This document shows, in pieces, positions 35,786 to 44,856 of a stretch of 64,000 nt of DNA (position 1 is its first letter; every line of letters starts with the position of its first letter). Source of the stretch: Hallella colorans. Its GTDB lineage: Bacteria; Bacteroidota; Bacteroidia; Bacteroidales; Bacteroidaceae. Under the pieces are notes generated by a model that worked only from the letters and a program-made list of their open reading frames with translations, did not search any database and was not told the DNA's origin. Location of the stretch: positions 50,501-114,500 of the forward strand of contig NZ_QENY01000009.1 in assembly GCF_003096815.1 (NCBI RefSeq), given 5' to 3'. The position numbers and the translations under genes are program-made.

Positions 35786-38719
35786 TTATATATACTTAGG
35801 GGTAAATCCTCGCTTGCTTTTTGCCACTTCTTCCGGCGTGCCTGTGGTAAGAATCTCACCACCCCCGCGACCGCCCACGGGGCCAATGTCAATAATATGG
35901 TCAGCCAATCGGATTACATCCAAGTTGTGCTCGATAACTATCACAGTGTTGCCTCTGTCCACAAGTTTCTGCAACACATCCATCAAAACACGTATATCCT
36001 CAAAGTGCAACCCAGTGGTGGGCTCGTCAAGGATATAGAGCGTCTTGCCCGTGTCGCGCTTGGCCAACTCGGTGGCCAACTTCACGCGTTGGCTTTCGCC
36101 GCCCGATAGCGTTGTGGAGCTTTGCCCGAGCTTGATATATCCCAATCCAACGTCTTGCAGTGTCTTTATCTTTTGCAGAATGTTAGGCACATTCTCAAAA
36201 AACTCCACGGCTTGATTGATGGTCATGTCCAACACGTCGGCTATCGATTTGCCTTTGTACCTCACCTCTAAAGTCTCTCTGTTGTATCGTTTGCCATGGC
36301 ACGCTTCGCATGGCACCAACACGTTAGGCAAGAAATTCATCTCGATGGTTTTGTAACCATTGCCACCGCAAGTCTCGCATCGACCACCTTTCACGTTGAA
36401 AGAGAAGCGTCCGGGCTTGTAACCCCTGATCTTCGCTTCGGGCAAGTTTACAAACAAATTCCTGATATCACTGAACACACCTGTGTAAGTGGCAGGATTT
36501 GAGCGTGGCGTACGTCCTATCGGACTTTGGTCCACGTCCACCACTTTGTCTATGTTGTCCACACCTGTCACTTTGTCGTATGGCATCGGCTTTTTCAACG
36601 ATCGGTAAAAATGCTGTGAAAGGATGGGCTGCAATGTCTCGTTGACGAGGGTAGACTTTCCTGATCCTGACACGCCGGTCACCACGACAAGTTTGCCCAA
36701 AGGAAATTCCACGTCCACATTTTTCAGGTTATTGCCGCGCGCGCCGAATATCTTGATGGCCTTGCCGTTGCCCTCCCTGCGTTTGGGTGGAATTTCGATA
36801 GCGCGCTCTCCGTTGAGATACTGGGCTGTAATGGTATCGGTCTTGAGCATGTTGGCAGGCGTGCCTTGAAACACGACCTCTCCACCTTTGCGACCGGCAC
36901 GAGGCCCTATGTCTATGATCCAGTCGGCCGCCCGCATCATGTCCTCGTCGTGCTCCACTACGATCACGGTGTTACCCATGTCGCGCAGCTCTTTCAAAGA
37001 TTTGATAAGTCGATGATTGTCGCGTTGGTGAAGTCCGATGCTTGGCTCGTCGAGGATGTACAGCACGTTGACCAATTGCGAGCCTATCTGTGTGGCCAAC
37101 CGTATGCGTTGGCTCTCGCCGCCTGACAAGGAGGCCGCCTGGCGGTTCAGAGAAATATAGTCGAGTCCCACCTCCAACAAGAAATTGACACGCGCGCGCA
37201 ACTCTTTCACGATTTCGTGCGCGATCACTTGTTGCTGCTTGTCCAAGTGTTCCTCCACGTGCTCCAGCCAATCTTTCAGTTCTGATATGTCGAGATTTGA
37301 CACCTCCGATATATTTTGTCCCCACATTTTGTAAGACAGTGCCTCGCGTTTCAGTCTCATGCCCTTGCACTCCGGACACTCGGCGTTGGCCAAGAACTGT
37401 GTGGCCCATTTGCGTCCCGCCTTTGAGTCGTCCGCCTCCATGACTGTGCGCAAGTATTTTATCACCCCGTCAAAGGGTACGAAGTAGTCTGTTGAGGTAT
37501 GCACCACGTTCTTGTCTATGCGCACATCCTCGAGCGTTCCATCCATGATCTCGCTTACAGCGTCTTGTGGTATGTCTTTGAAAGGCGTCTTGAGCGTGCA
37601 TTCATATTTTTTAAGTATTGCCTCTATCTGCCAGAATATCATCTGGTTTTTGTATTTTCCAAGTGGCACTATAGCTCCCTCCCTGATGCTAAGGCTTTTG
37701 TCTGGTATCACTTTTTTCATGTCGACGACGCTCACATAGCCCAAACCTTTGCATCGAGGGCATGCCCCCTCGGGTGAGTTGAACGAGAATATATTGGGCG
37801 CTGGTTCGCCATAAGACAGTCCTGTCACGGGGTCCATCAACCGTTTGGAGAAGTTGCGCGCCTCGCCCGTCGCCTTGTCCATAATCATGACAACGCCGTC
37901 TCCTTGTTTCATGGCCACTTGCACGCTGCGTTTGAGCCGCTCGTCATCCTTGCCACTCACTTTCAGCTTGTCCACCACCACCTCTATATTGTGGTTTTTA
38001 TAGCGATCCACCTTCATGCCTCGGACAATCTCTTTCATCTCGCCGTCCACGCGCATGTAAAGGTATCCTTTGCGGCGCATGCTGTCGAAGAGCTCCCGAT
38101 AGTGGCCCTTGCGCTGCCTTACAAGTGGCGCAAGTATGTAGATGGCGTGCCCGTCATAGTCTGTGAGTATCATGTGGAGGATCTTTTCCTCAGTGTATTT
38201 TACCATCTTCTCACCACTCAGATAGCTATACGCCGTGCCGGCGCGCGCATAGAGCAGGCGCAAATAGTCGTATATCTCGGTCGTGGTGCCCACCGTGGAG
38301 CGTGGGTTCTTGTTGGTGGTCTTCTGCTCTATACTGATCACGGGGCTTAAACCGGTTATCTTGTCAACATCGGGGCGCTCCATGTTGCCAAGGAAATTGC
38401 GTGCGTAAGCGGAGAAAGTCTCAATATACCGACGTTGTCCCTCGGCGAAAATTGTGTCGAAAGCCAACGAGGACTTGCCCGACCCTGACAGGCCGGTAAT
38501 GACGGTGAGCGAAACGCGCGGAATGTTTACGTCTATATTTTTAAGGTTGTGCACCCTCGCTCCATACACGTCTATCCACGATCCATTCATAGAAGGTTCG
38601 CGTGTTGGCGTTGGCGTGTGGGCAACGCTGTCATTGTCGTTGACCTTTTCTATCTGTTGGCGTGTGAATTTTGGGGTCTCGTCGTTGTCCTGAGTGTTTG
38701 TGTTTCGGATCATTTCCAA
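35786..38719 (-). CDS. uvrA: Excinuclease ABC subunit A
   Basis: The frame is 977 codons. Core landmarks are Walker A GLSGSGKSSLAFDT and GVSGSGKSTLVNET, ABC signatures LSGGESQRIRLA and LSGGESQRVKLA, Walker B YILDEPS and YILDEPTTGLH, and the zinc modules CPRCKGLGYVS, CPECKGMRL and CETCGGNGY...CEACHGKRYN. It finds bulky DNA lesions with UvrB. The first 43 residues (rich in T, N, D, P) precede the usual MNGSWIDVYGARVHNLKN start, so the real start may be the ATG at 38590 (934 residues, the family's usual size). Confidence 0.96.
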   Translation of the reverse strand: MEMIRNTNTQDNDETPKFTRQQIEKVNDNDSVAHTPTPTREPSMNGSWIDVYGARVHNLKNIDVNIPRVSLTVITGLSGSGKSSLAFDTIFAEGQRRYIETFSAYARNFLGNMERPDVDKITGLSPVISIEQKTTNKNPRSTVGTTTEIYDYLRLLYARAGTAYSYLSGEKMVKYTEEKILHMILTDYDGHAIYILAPLVRQRKGHYRELFDSMRRKGYLYMRVDGEMKEIVRGMKVDRYKNHNIEVVVDKLKVSGKDDERLKRSVQVAMKQGDGVVMIMDKATGEARNFSKRLMDPVTGLSYGEPAPNIFSFNSPEGACPRCKGLGYVSVVDMKKVIPDKSLSIREGAIVPLGKYKNQMIFWQIEAILKKYECTLKTPFKDIPQDAVSEIMDGTLEDVRIDKNVVHTSTDYFVPFDGVIKYLRTVMEADDSKAGRKWATQFLANAECPECKGMRLKREALSYKMWGQNISEVSNLDISELKDWLEHVEEHLDKQQQVIAHEIVKELRARVNFLLEVGLDYISLNRQAASLSGGESQRIRLATQIGSQLVNVLYILDEPSIGLHQRDNHRLIKSLKELRDMGNTVIVVEHDEDMMRAADWIIDIGPRAGRKGGEVVFQGTPANMLKTDTITAQYLNGERAIEIPPKRREGNGKAIKIFGARGNNLKNVDVEFPLGKLVVVTGVSGSGKSTLVNETLQPILSQHFYRSLKKPMPYDKVTGVDNIDKVVDVDQSPIGRTPRSNPATYTGVFSDIRNLFVNLPEAKIRGYKPGRFSFNVKGGRCETCGGNGYKTIEMNFLPNVLVPCEACHGKRYNRETLEVRYKGKSIADVLDMTINQAVEFFENVPNILQKIKTLQDVGLGYIKLGQSSTTLSGGESQRVKLATELAKRDTGKTLYILDEPTTGLHFEDIRVLMDVLQKLVDRGNTVIVIEHNLDVIRLADHIIDIGPVGGRGGGEILTTGTPEEVAKSKRGFTPKYI

Positions 38720-38799
38720 TGTAATGGTTGTTGCTTGGGTAAAGTGATAAAATGTGGTGGCAAGCCATCGTGGCTCCGCTTAGAGAAGAATGTACCGTG

Positions 38800-39528
38800 T
38801 CATGGCAGCTCGCTGCCGCCTGTGCCCTCTGTGTATCCTCTTAGCAGATTTACGTCTCGTTTTATGTTGTACGTTCGCCCATCGGCGCCTTTGGCCCTGA
38901 CTAACACGTAGTAAACACCTTGACTTACGTTCTTGCCTTTGTACTTGCCATCCCATCCACCCGCAGGATCATCCCATGAATATATTTTTTGCCCCCAACG
39001 GTTGAAGATGGTGGCCTTAAACTCGATCAAACTCTGGTAGCCGGCCTTAGCCTTGTAAACGTCGTTAATGCCGTCGCCATTGGGCGAGAAAGCGTTTGGC
39101 ATTTCCAGTTTGCTCTCATATATTGATACACTGATGGGTGTACCCTCCGATGTCCAGTATTGGTTGGTGTAGGCCACGCTGTCTGTTCCCTGCGTGAAAG
39201 TGGCCCACAACTCTACGAGGTGAGTGCCTGCCTCTACAAAATTGAGCGTCGTGTTTGGCTCGTATCTTATGAGATAGCAATGATCTCGATCACCCTCTTT
39301 GTAAAAGTGCCATTCGTAATGGGCCGTCCATCCCTCCGTGTGCTCAGCGTTGGCCATAAAAGTGACGTTGAGTGGAGCCGACGCGGCGATGGTCGTAGTG
39401 GTCTGCTCGTTACCCTCGGCATCGGTATAGGTGCCGGTAGGCGATATGGTGGGCGATGTGTTTTGCGCTGTCAGTGACGTGGCAAAGACTGCCATAAGCG
39501 CGAGTAGTGCGTGTTTTCTGATTTCCAT
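38800..39528 (-). CDS. T9SS type B sorting-domain (gliding-type C-terminus) secreted protein
   Basis: About 242 residues from the ATG at 39528, with a signal peptide (MEIRKHALLALMAVFATSLT, then AQ). The middle (about 30-145) looks like a PKD/Ig-type beta domain. The C-terminus has the gliding-motility/T9SS type B signature: MPNAFSPNGDGINDVYKAK, TIFNRWGQKIYSWDD, GGWDGKYKGK and QGVYYVLVRAKGADGR. Such proteins leave through the type IX system and are often surface-attached. No enzyme domain is present, so it may be a small adhesin or structural protein. The T9SS core genes are not in this window. Confidence 0.9.
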   Translation of the reverse strand: MEIRKHALLALMAVFATSLTAQNTSPTISPTGTYTDAEGNEQTTTTIAASAPLNVTFMANAEHTEGWTAHYEWHFYKEGDRDHCYLIRYEPNTTLNFVEAGTHLVELWATFTQGTDSVAYTNQYWTSEGTPISVSIYESKLEMPNAFSPNGDGINDVYKAKAGYQSLIEFKATIFNRWGQKIYSWDDPAGGWDGKYKGKNVSQGVYYVLVRAKGADGRTYNIKRDVNLLRGYTEGTGGSELP

Positions 39529-39746
39529 GTTGTATAGGTGGTATTTGCAAGCAAGCCTTGGCATAGCTCGCGTCTTGTCTCGATAGGCAAGGTAGAGGAA
39601 AGCCAGTGGGCGTGGTAAGCCGCACGACTAAGCGTGTTTGCGTTTTGCTACAAGTACAATGCGAAAGATGACAAAGCGTCACCCACTATGTTTGTGTTAG
39701 TCTCCGCAGTGGTGTCTCGTGAGAACCGTAGGCGGACTTTAATATG

Positions 39747-39754
39747 CAAAGTTA
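39747..39754 (-). promoter_or_regulatory. Putative promoter of the T9SS substrate gene (-7 box)
   Basis: Reading leftward, TAACTTTG, about 220 nt before the ATG; the -33 box is not clear. Confidence 0.4.
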
Positions 39755-40373
39755 GCTATTTTAGATAAGAAACGCGGTATGTGTCAAGTTAAAAGATTTT
39801 TAAAAGCATGAGAGGGTTGTGCATGTACTCTGTCAAGACCGTATGGCCATCGTTATATGATTATAATTTCTAACCCCTATTTGTCTCTCGGTCTATGTGA
39901 AAAAATATATTGAAAAATTTTGATAAAATGGCGTTTGTACATCGTTTATTTGCAAACGAGATAACATGTGGGCGTAAATATGCCAAATATGAGCGATTTT
40001 TGTAAGTCTCAGAAACGCAGCGTGTTATGCAAAATACACCTTGGTGAACTGTAAAATGCGTTGCGGATAGTTTGTCTTTAGACCTTATTCGGGTGTGGAT
40101 TGATGCCTAAACACGAACCGTTTAGGTATTTGTCGCGATGCGAATAATGCCTTTACGTGGTGCCAATAAATACTAATCGGCGCAACGACACGTGGTGTGG
40201 GGCCTTGCGATGTGCCCATGGGCATACAAAATAGATGCTTTTCTTTGCTAAACGCATGGTTAGCCGTTCTATTTCTGTATAATAAAACGTTGTGTTTTTT
40301 GTAATAAATATTTTACAAAAAGTGATGATGGTTATCGCGCTTGAAATATTTCGAATGTCTTGATAGTGAGATA
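39755..40373. other. Intergenic stretch without a recognisable gene
   Basis: AT-rich, with no family-like frame and no good terminator. The stretch near 39995-40060 resembles the loosely repetitive intergenic DNA at 11290-11350 (AGCGATTT, then a GTGT/TAAAAC pattern), too weakly to name a repeat. Confidence 0.3.
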
Positions 40374-40592
40374 TCAATAGTCGCTTTTGCTTTTTTCGTA
40401 TTTGATAAAGCCCCAAATACCAGCAATAATCATAATGGTTGGTAAGAGCAACACGTTGTGGTTGGTGAGCCCAAAAGCGAATAGCAACGCTAAAAAAAGA
40501 ACCCCTATATATACAAGAGGAAGCCCCAAGTAGAACCTATTCTTTTTAATTCCACTCACAATAACATGGTATAATTTAGCCGCGATATTCAT
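40374..40592 (-). CDS. Small two-helix membrane protein, unknown
   Basis: 72 residues, with two hydrophobic stretches (FYLGLPLVYIGVLFLALLFA and VLLLPTIMIIAGIWGFI) flanked by basic residues (KKN, KYEKSK). It has its own promoter-like box and sits divergent from rpsF. I do not recognise a named family. Coding is supported by the clean frame, the charge pattern and the promoter position. Confidence 0.65.
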   Translation of the reverse strand: MNIAAKLYHVIVSGIKKNRFYLGLPLVYIGVLFLALLFAFGLTNHNVLLLPTIMIIAGIWGFIKYEKSKSDY

Positions 40593-40600
40593 AACGGCAG

Positions 40601-40608
40601 CAAAATTA
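40601..40608 (-). promoter_or_regulatory. Promoter (-7 box) of the small membrane protein
   Basis: Reading leftward, TAATTTTG, 8 nt before the ATG at 40592, so the transcript would have almost no leader. Confidence 0.5.
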
Positions 40609-40671
40609 CGAAAAAAACACGCTTTTATACGTCCAATTTATGTTAAATAGCAAAAAAACAGTGGTTGTCAG

Positions 40672-40702
40672 CTTGTTGTGTAGGAAAAAAATATTACCTT
40701 TG
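40672..40702 (+). promoter_or_regulatory. Promoter of rpsF-rpsR-rplI
   Basis: CTTG (40672-40675), 19 nt, TACCTTTG (40695-40702); rpsF begins 47 nt further on. Confidence 0.65.
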
Positions 40703-40749
40703 CACACGCATTTTGCAAATTAACATTTTAATTCATTACAAACAGTAAT

Positions 40750-41094
40750 ATGAATCATTACGAAACCGTTTTCATTTTGACTCCCGTTTTGTCTGATGAA
40801 CAGATGAAGGAAACGGTCGCTAAATTCAAGAAACTGCTCACCGACAATGGTGCTGAGATTTTGAACGAAGAGGCCTGGGGATTGAAGAAGATGGCTTACG
40901 CTATTGAGAAAAAATCAACAGGTTTCTATTGCCTGTTGGAGTTCAAAGCTGAGCCAACAGTAGTAGATGTTCTCGAAACAGGCTATCGCCGCGACGAGAA
41001 AGTTATTCGTTTTATGACCGTGAAGCTCGACAAGTATTCGTCAGCGTATGCTGAGAAACGTCGCGCTAAATGGGCAGCAAAAAAGGAGGCATAA
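40750..41094 (+). CDS. rpsF: 30S ribosomal protein bS6
   Basis: A 114-residue bS6: [38 protein letters not shown] and [17 protein letters not shown]. It binds the 30S platform together with bS18. In Bacteroidota these two, with bS21, help hide the anti-Shine-Dalgarno. First gene of a three-gene ribosomal operon. No Shine-Dalgarno precedes it, as is usual for this lineage. Confidence 0.98.
   Translation: MNHYETVFILTPVLSDEQMKETVAKFKKLLTDNGAEILNEEAWGLKKMAYAIEKKSTGFYCLLEFKAEPTVVDVLETGYRRDEKVIRFMTVKLDKYSSAYAEKRRAKWAAKKEA
41084..41089 (+). promoter_or_regulatory. Strong Shine-Dalgarno of rpsR
   Basis: AGGAGG, 7 nt before the ATG at 41097, lies in the last codons of rpsF. It is a full match to the anti-SD, which is rare in this window. 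Confidence 0.85.
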
Positions 41095-41096
41095 TT

Positions 41097-41369
41097 ATGG
41101 CAGAGCAGAAAAAATCAGAAATTCGTTATTTGAACGCTCCTTCTATTGATACAAAGAAGAAGAAATATTGCCGTTTCAAGAAGAGTGGCATTAAGTATAT
41201 AGATTATAAGGATGCTGAATTCTTGAAGAAATTTTTGAACGAGCAGGGAAAAATTCTTCCCCGTCGCATTACAGGCACATCATTGAAATATCAGCGTCGC
41301 GTGGCCCAGGCCGTTAAACGTGCTCGCCAGATAGCCCTGCTTCCTTATGTAACCGATTTGATGAAGTAA
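41097..41369 (+). CDS. rpsR: 30S ribosomal protein bS18
   Basis: 90 residues; the ATG at 41097 is fixed by the strong Shine-Dalgarno before it (an upstream in-frame codon lies inside rpsF). The core [21 protein letters not shown] and [33 protein letters not shown] are typical. It pairs with bS6 on the platform. It follows the rpsF stop by 2 nt. Confidence 0.98.
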   Translation: MAEQKKSEIRYLNAPSIDTKKKKYCRFKKSGIKYIDYKDAEFLKKFLNEQGKILPRRITGTSLKYQRRVAQAVKRARQIALLPYVTDLMK

Positions 41370-41372
41370 AAA

Positions 41373-41378
41373 AGGAGG
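41373..41378 (+). promoter_or_regulatory. Strong Shine-Dalgarno of rplI
   Basis: AGGAGG (extended by a further G), 6 nt before the ATG at 41385 and just after the rpsR stop. Confidence 0.85.
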
Positions 41379-41384
41379 GTAGAA

Positions 41385-41966
41385 ATGGAACTTATATTGA
41401 AAGAAGACATCATCGGTCTTGGATACAAGAACGATATCGTGAACGTTAAAAACGGCTATGGTCGTAACTACCTCATCCCTACGGGCAAGGCTGTTATAGC
41501 CTCTAAGAGTGCCAAGAAAGTGCTTGCCGAAAACTTGAAACAGCAGGCTGGGAAACTTGCCGCTCAAAAAGCTGAGGCTGAGAAGCGCGCCGAGGCCCTC
41601 AAGGACGTGGCTCTGGAGATAAGTGCTAAGGTGGCCGCAACGGGTCATCTATATGGCTCTGTAACCGCTGCCACTGTAGCAGAGGAGCTTGCCAAGAAGG
41701 GCATAGAGATTGATCGTAAGATTATCACCATGCGCGATGCTCGCAAAGTGGGCGACTATGAGGCCGTGGTACACTTCCACAAGGAGGTTGAGGTAAAGGT
41801 GCCTGTTAAGGTAGTGGCAGAGAATAAGCCAGAACCTGTTGCCAAAAAAGAGGAAAAACCAGTAGAGGCTAATGCTGATGAAGCACAAGCTGACACGGAG
41901 GAGAGTACCAAACTGGCAGCAGAGGAGACAACGGAAACAGAGACAGAGGCTCCTGCAGCAGAATAA
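41385..41966 (+). CDS. rplI: 50S ribosomal protein bL9 with long acidic tail
   Basis: 193 residues. Residues 1-148 form a normal bL9: MELILKEDIIGLGYKNDIV and VKNGYGRNYLIPTGKAVIAS, then the long connecting helix and the C-terminal RNA-binding domain (GHLYGSVTAATVAEEL). Beyond about residue 148 there is an extra tail rich in Glu, Ala, Thr and Lys (KPEPVAKKEEKPVEANADEA, EETTETETEAPAAE), absent from E. coli bL9 (149 residues) and probably disordered. Third gene of the operon, 15 nt after rpsR. Confidence 0.97.
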   Translation: MELILKEDIIGLGYKNDIVNVKNGYGRNYLIPTGKAVIASKSAKKVLAENLKQQAGKLAAQKAEAEKRAEALKDVALEISAKVAATGHLYGSVTAATVAEELAKKGIEIDRKIITMRDARKVGDYEAVVHFHKEVEVKVPVKVVAENKPEPVAKKEEKPVEANADEAQADTEESTKLAAEETTETETEAPAAE

Positions 41967-42010
41967 TTAAGACCTATACTTTAAGTACTGTAAAACAAGT
42001 ATATGTAATG

Positions 42011-42044
42011 ATCCCAATCACTTTATTGAAGTGATTGGGATTTT
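42011..42044 (+). terminator. Terminator of rpsF-rpsR-rplI
   Basis: ATCCCAATCACTT (42011-42023) pairs with AAGTGATTGGGAT (42029-42041), 5-nt loop, then TTT. Confidence 0.85.
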
Positions 42045-42134
42045 GCGTCTTCAAGAATGGGCTTTTTTCTTTATCGTTTTGCCTAAGGTCGGTTTAAAAG
42101 GTTTGATGGCTCGATATTAATTAATACATAGCAC

Positions 42135-42166
42135 GTTGCGTCAATGTATATTTTTTTGTATCTTTG
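42135..42166 (+). promoter_or_regulatory. fabD promoter
   Basis: GTTG (42135-42138), 20 nt, TATCTTTG (42159-42166); the ATG is 33 nt downstream. Confidence 0.65.
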
Positions 42167-42199
42167 CAGGCATAAAATCAATTTTAGACTATTTGTAAT

Positions 42200-43087
42200 A
42201 TGAAAGCATTTGTATTTCCCGGACAGGGCTCACAGTTTGTAGGAATGGGTAAAGAACTCTATGAGAGTTCGGCTCTCGCCAAGGAATTGTTTGATAAAGC
42301 CAACGAAATTCTTGGATTTAATATCACCGACACCATGTTCGCCGGAACGGACGAACAGTTGAAAGAAACCCGCGTCACTCAACCTGCAGTTTTCTTGCAC
42401 AGTGTGATTTCCGCTTTGTGCATGGGCGACAAGATGGAAGCCTCGATGATGGCAGGACACTCGCTGGGTGAGTTTTCGGCGCTTGTTGTGGCGGGAGCGC
42501 TTAGCTTTGAAGATGGCCTTCGGTTGGTGGCCGCGCGCGCCAATGCTATGCAGAAGGCTTGCGAGGCTAATCCGGGCATGATGGCCGCTATTATTGGATT
42601 GCCTGACGAAAAAGTAGAAGAGGTTTGCCAAGAGGTGAGCGATGGTGGCAAGACAGTTGTGCCGGCAAACTATAACTGCCCCGGACAGCTGGTTATCTCT
42701 GGCGAAAACGAGGGTATCATGGAAGCGTGCGACAAGCTGAAGACTGCTGGCGCTAAACGCGCGCTGCCGCTTAAGGTTGGCGGAGCGTTTCACTCACCAC
42801 TGATGCAGCCTGCCAAAGATGAGCTTCAGGCCGCCATAGAGCGCACGACTTTCTCCGATCCTCAATGCCCCGTGTACCAAAACGTGGACGGGAAAGCCCA
42901 TGAAGATGCCGCTGATATTAAACGTAATTTGATAGCCCAACTTACAAGTCCGGTGCGCTGGACGTTGAGCGTGCAAAACATGATAGCCGCGGGCGCGGAC
43001 GATTTTACTGAGTGTGGCCCCGGCAAGGCGTTGCAAGGAATGATAGGGCGTATTGATAGGGATGTGAATGCCCACGGCATGGCCTAA
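42200..43087 (+). CDS. fabD: Malonyl-CoA:ACP transacylase
   Basis: 295 residues: FPGQGSQFVGMGKEL at the start, VTQPAVFLHSV, the nucleophile in AGHSLGEFSALV (Ser near residue 92), an Arg in RANAMQKAC and the catalytic His in GGAFHSPLM. It moves malonyl from CoA to ACP to start fatty acid elongation in the cytoplasm. Single gene with its own promoter and terminator; normal length. Confidence 0.97.
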   Translation: MKAFVFPGQGSQFVGMGKELYESSALAKELFDKANEILGFNITDTMFAGTDEQLKETRVTQPAVFLHSVISALCMGDKMEASMMAGHSLGEFSALVVAGALSFEDGLRLVAARANAMQKACEANPGMMAAIIGLPDEKVEEVCQEVSDGGKTVVPANYNCPGQLVISGENEGIMEACDKLKTAGAKRALPLKVGGAFHSPLMQPAKDELQAAIERTTFSDPQCPVYQNVDGKAHEDAADIKRNLIAQLTSPVRWTLSVQNMIAAGADDFTECGPGKALQGMIGRIDRDVNAHGMA

Positions 43088-43105
43088 CCTTATTATTATA
43101 TATAA

Positions 43106-43151
43106 GGGAGATTGCCAAGTATATTGTTTAGTGGCAATCTCTCTTTTTTTT
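43106..43151 (+). terminator. Terminator of fabD
   Basis: GGGAGATTGCCA (43106-43117) pairs with TGGCAATCTCTC (43132-43143) with one G-T pair, followed by eight T residues. Confidence 0.85.
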
Positions 43152-43179
43152 CAAAAGAAACGTCTCGGGCACTGATTTA

Positions 43180-44856
43180 ATGGACAAGAAAGTAATAATT
43201 TATCAAGTTCTTCCTCGGTTGTTTGGAAACGCCAACCCTCGCCGTAAGCATAGTGGAACACTCAAAGAAAACGGAGTGGGAAAGTTGAGCGACTTGGATG
43301 ATACTCGGCTGAAAAGTGTGCGTGACATGGGATTTACGCATATTTGGTACACCGGCGTCATTCGTCATGCCACTGCTACAGACTATACCGGTTTTGGAAT
43401 ACCATGCCAACACGCATCCGTCGTGAAGGGATTGGCCGGTTCTCCATACGCTATCACAGATTATTATGATGTGGATCCAGACTTGGCGGATAATGTAAGT
43501 CATAGAATGGAAGAGTTTGAAAGTTTGGTAAAACGTACCCATAGGCTGGGCATGAAGGTAATCATAGACTTTGTGCCCAATCATGTAGCAAGGGAATACC
43601 AATCCATTGGGCATCCTGAAGGAGTGGACGACTTGGGAGAGAAGGATGATACGACCAAGCATTTCTTTGCTCAAAACAATTTCTATTATTGTCCTGGACA
43701 AACATTTCTCCCACCGGTGTCGCCACGGGAAGGAGAGGAGCCCTATATCGAACGCCCTGCCAAATGTACGGGAAATGACCGATTTGACAACAGGCCAACC
43801 GTCAATGACTGGTACGAGACGGTCAAACTAAACTATGGTGTGGACTATTGTGATGCCGGAGGCCGTAGCGAGCATTTTTCCCCATTGCCTGACACATGGC
43901 GGAAGATGGAGGACATCTTGCTTTTTTGGGCAACTAAAGGTGTGGATGGCTTTCGCTGTGACATGGCGGAAATGGTACCAATGGCATTTTGGAAATATGC
44001 CATCGAAGCCGTAAAAAGTCGCTATCCTAAAATCATTTTCATAGGAGAGGTGTATGATGCCAACCAATATCGAGCCTTTGTTCATGTGGGATTTGACTAT
44101 CTTTATGACAAAGTGGGCATGTATGATTGCGTTAGGGACATTATATGCGATAGACGATCGGCAAGCTCTATCACCCGCTATTGGCAAAATGTGGACGATA
44201 TAAAAGACCACATGCTCTATTTCTTGGAGAACCATGACGAGCAACGCATAGCGAGTGAATATTTTTGTGGCGACGCTTTCAAAGCCATTCCGGCTTTTAT
44301 CGTCATGGCTACGCTCTCAAAAGGCGCCTTGATGGTTTATGCAGGGCAGGAACTTGGGGAGGAAGGAATGGATTCGGAGGGATTTTCTGGCAAAGACGGA
44401 CGTACTACCATCTTTGATTATTGGCATATAGAAAAGCTGTACCACGGGTATTTCGATACGTCGCGTTTAGAAGAGGAATCAAGGCTTTTGCGGCGAGAAT
44501 ATCAGCAAATATTGCGGATAGCAAGAACCGAGCAAGCTGTGGCGAGGGGAGATTTTTTTGACCTGATGTACGTGAATCTACATTCGCCCAATTTGAATCC
44601 TCGATATCACTACGCCTTTATGCGCAAACATGAGAAAGATGTTATACTGGTTGTTGTTAATTTCTCGGACGAACAAAGCAAAGTTGGGATTACAATTCCC
44701 GCGCACGCTTTTGAGGTTTTGGGATTGAAAGAGGGCGCTTTTAAAGCGATTGATTTGTTGGCAGGAGACACTGTTGAAGTGAACTTGCAAAAGGACGGGA
44801 TGATTAACATGGACGTTAAACCACATTGTGGAAGAATAATTAAATTCTGTATTTAA
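43180..44856 (+). CDS. GH13 alpha-amylase-family glycoside hydrolase
   Basis: 558 residues with the GH13 conserved regions in order: MKVIIDFVPNH (region I), GVDGFRCDMAEMVP (region II, nucleophile Asp), IIFIGEVYD (region III, acid/base Glu) and LENHDEQR (region IV, with the stabilising Asp). A C-terminal beta domain follows (about 470-558). No signal peptide is visible, so it acts in the cytoplasm, probably on maltodextrin or glycogen. The exact subfamily cannot be told. The next gene starts directly at its stop. Confidence 0.9.
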   Translation: MDKKVIIYQVLPRLFGNANPRRKHSGTLKENGVGKLSDLDDTRLKSVRDMGFTHIWYTGVIRHATATDYTGFGIPCQHASVVKGLAGSPYAITDYYDVDPDLADNVSHRMEEFESLVKRTHRLGMKVIIDFVPNHVAREYQSIGHPEGVDDLGEKDDTTKHFFAQNNFYYCPGQTFLPPVSPREGEEPYIERPAKCTGNDRFDNRPTVNDWYETVKLNYGVDYCDAGGRSEHFSPLPDTWRKMEDILLFWATKGVDGFRCDMAEMVPMAFWKYAIEAVKSRYPKIIFIGEVYDANQYRAFVHVGFDYLYDKVGMYDCVRDIICDRRSASSITRYWQNVDDIKDHMLYFLENHDEQRIASEYFCGDAFKAIPAFIVMATLSKGALMVYAGQELGEEGMDSEGFSGKDGRTTIFDYWHIEKLYHGYFDTSRLEEESRLLRREYQQILRIARTEQAVARGDFFDLMYVNLHSPNLNPRYHYAFMRKHEKDVILVVVNFSDEQSKVGITIPAHAFEVLGLKEGAFKAIDLLAGDTVEVNLQKDGMINMDVKPHCGRIIKFCI

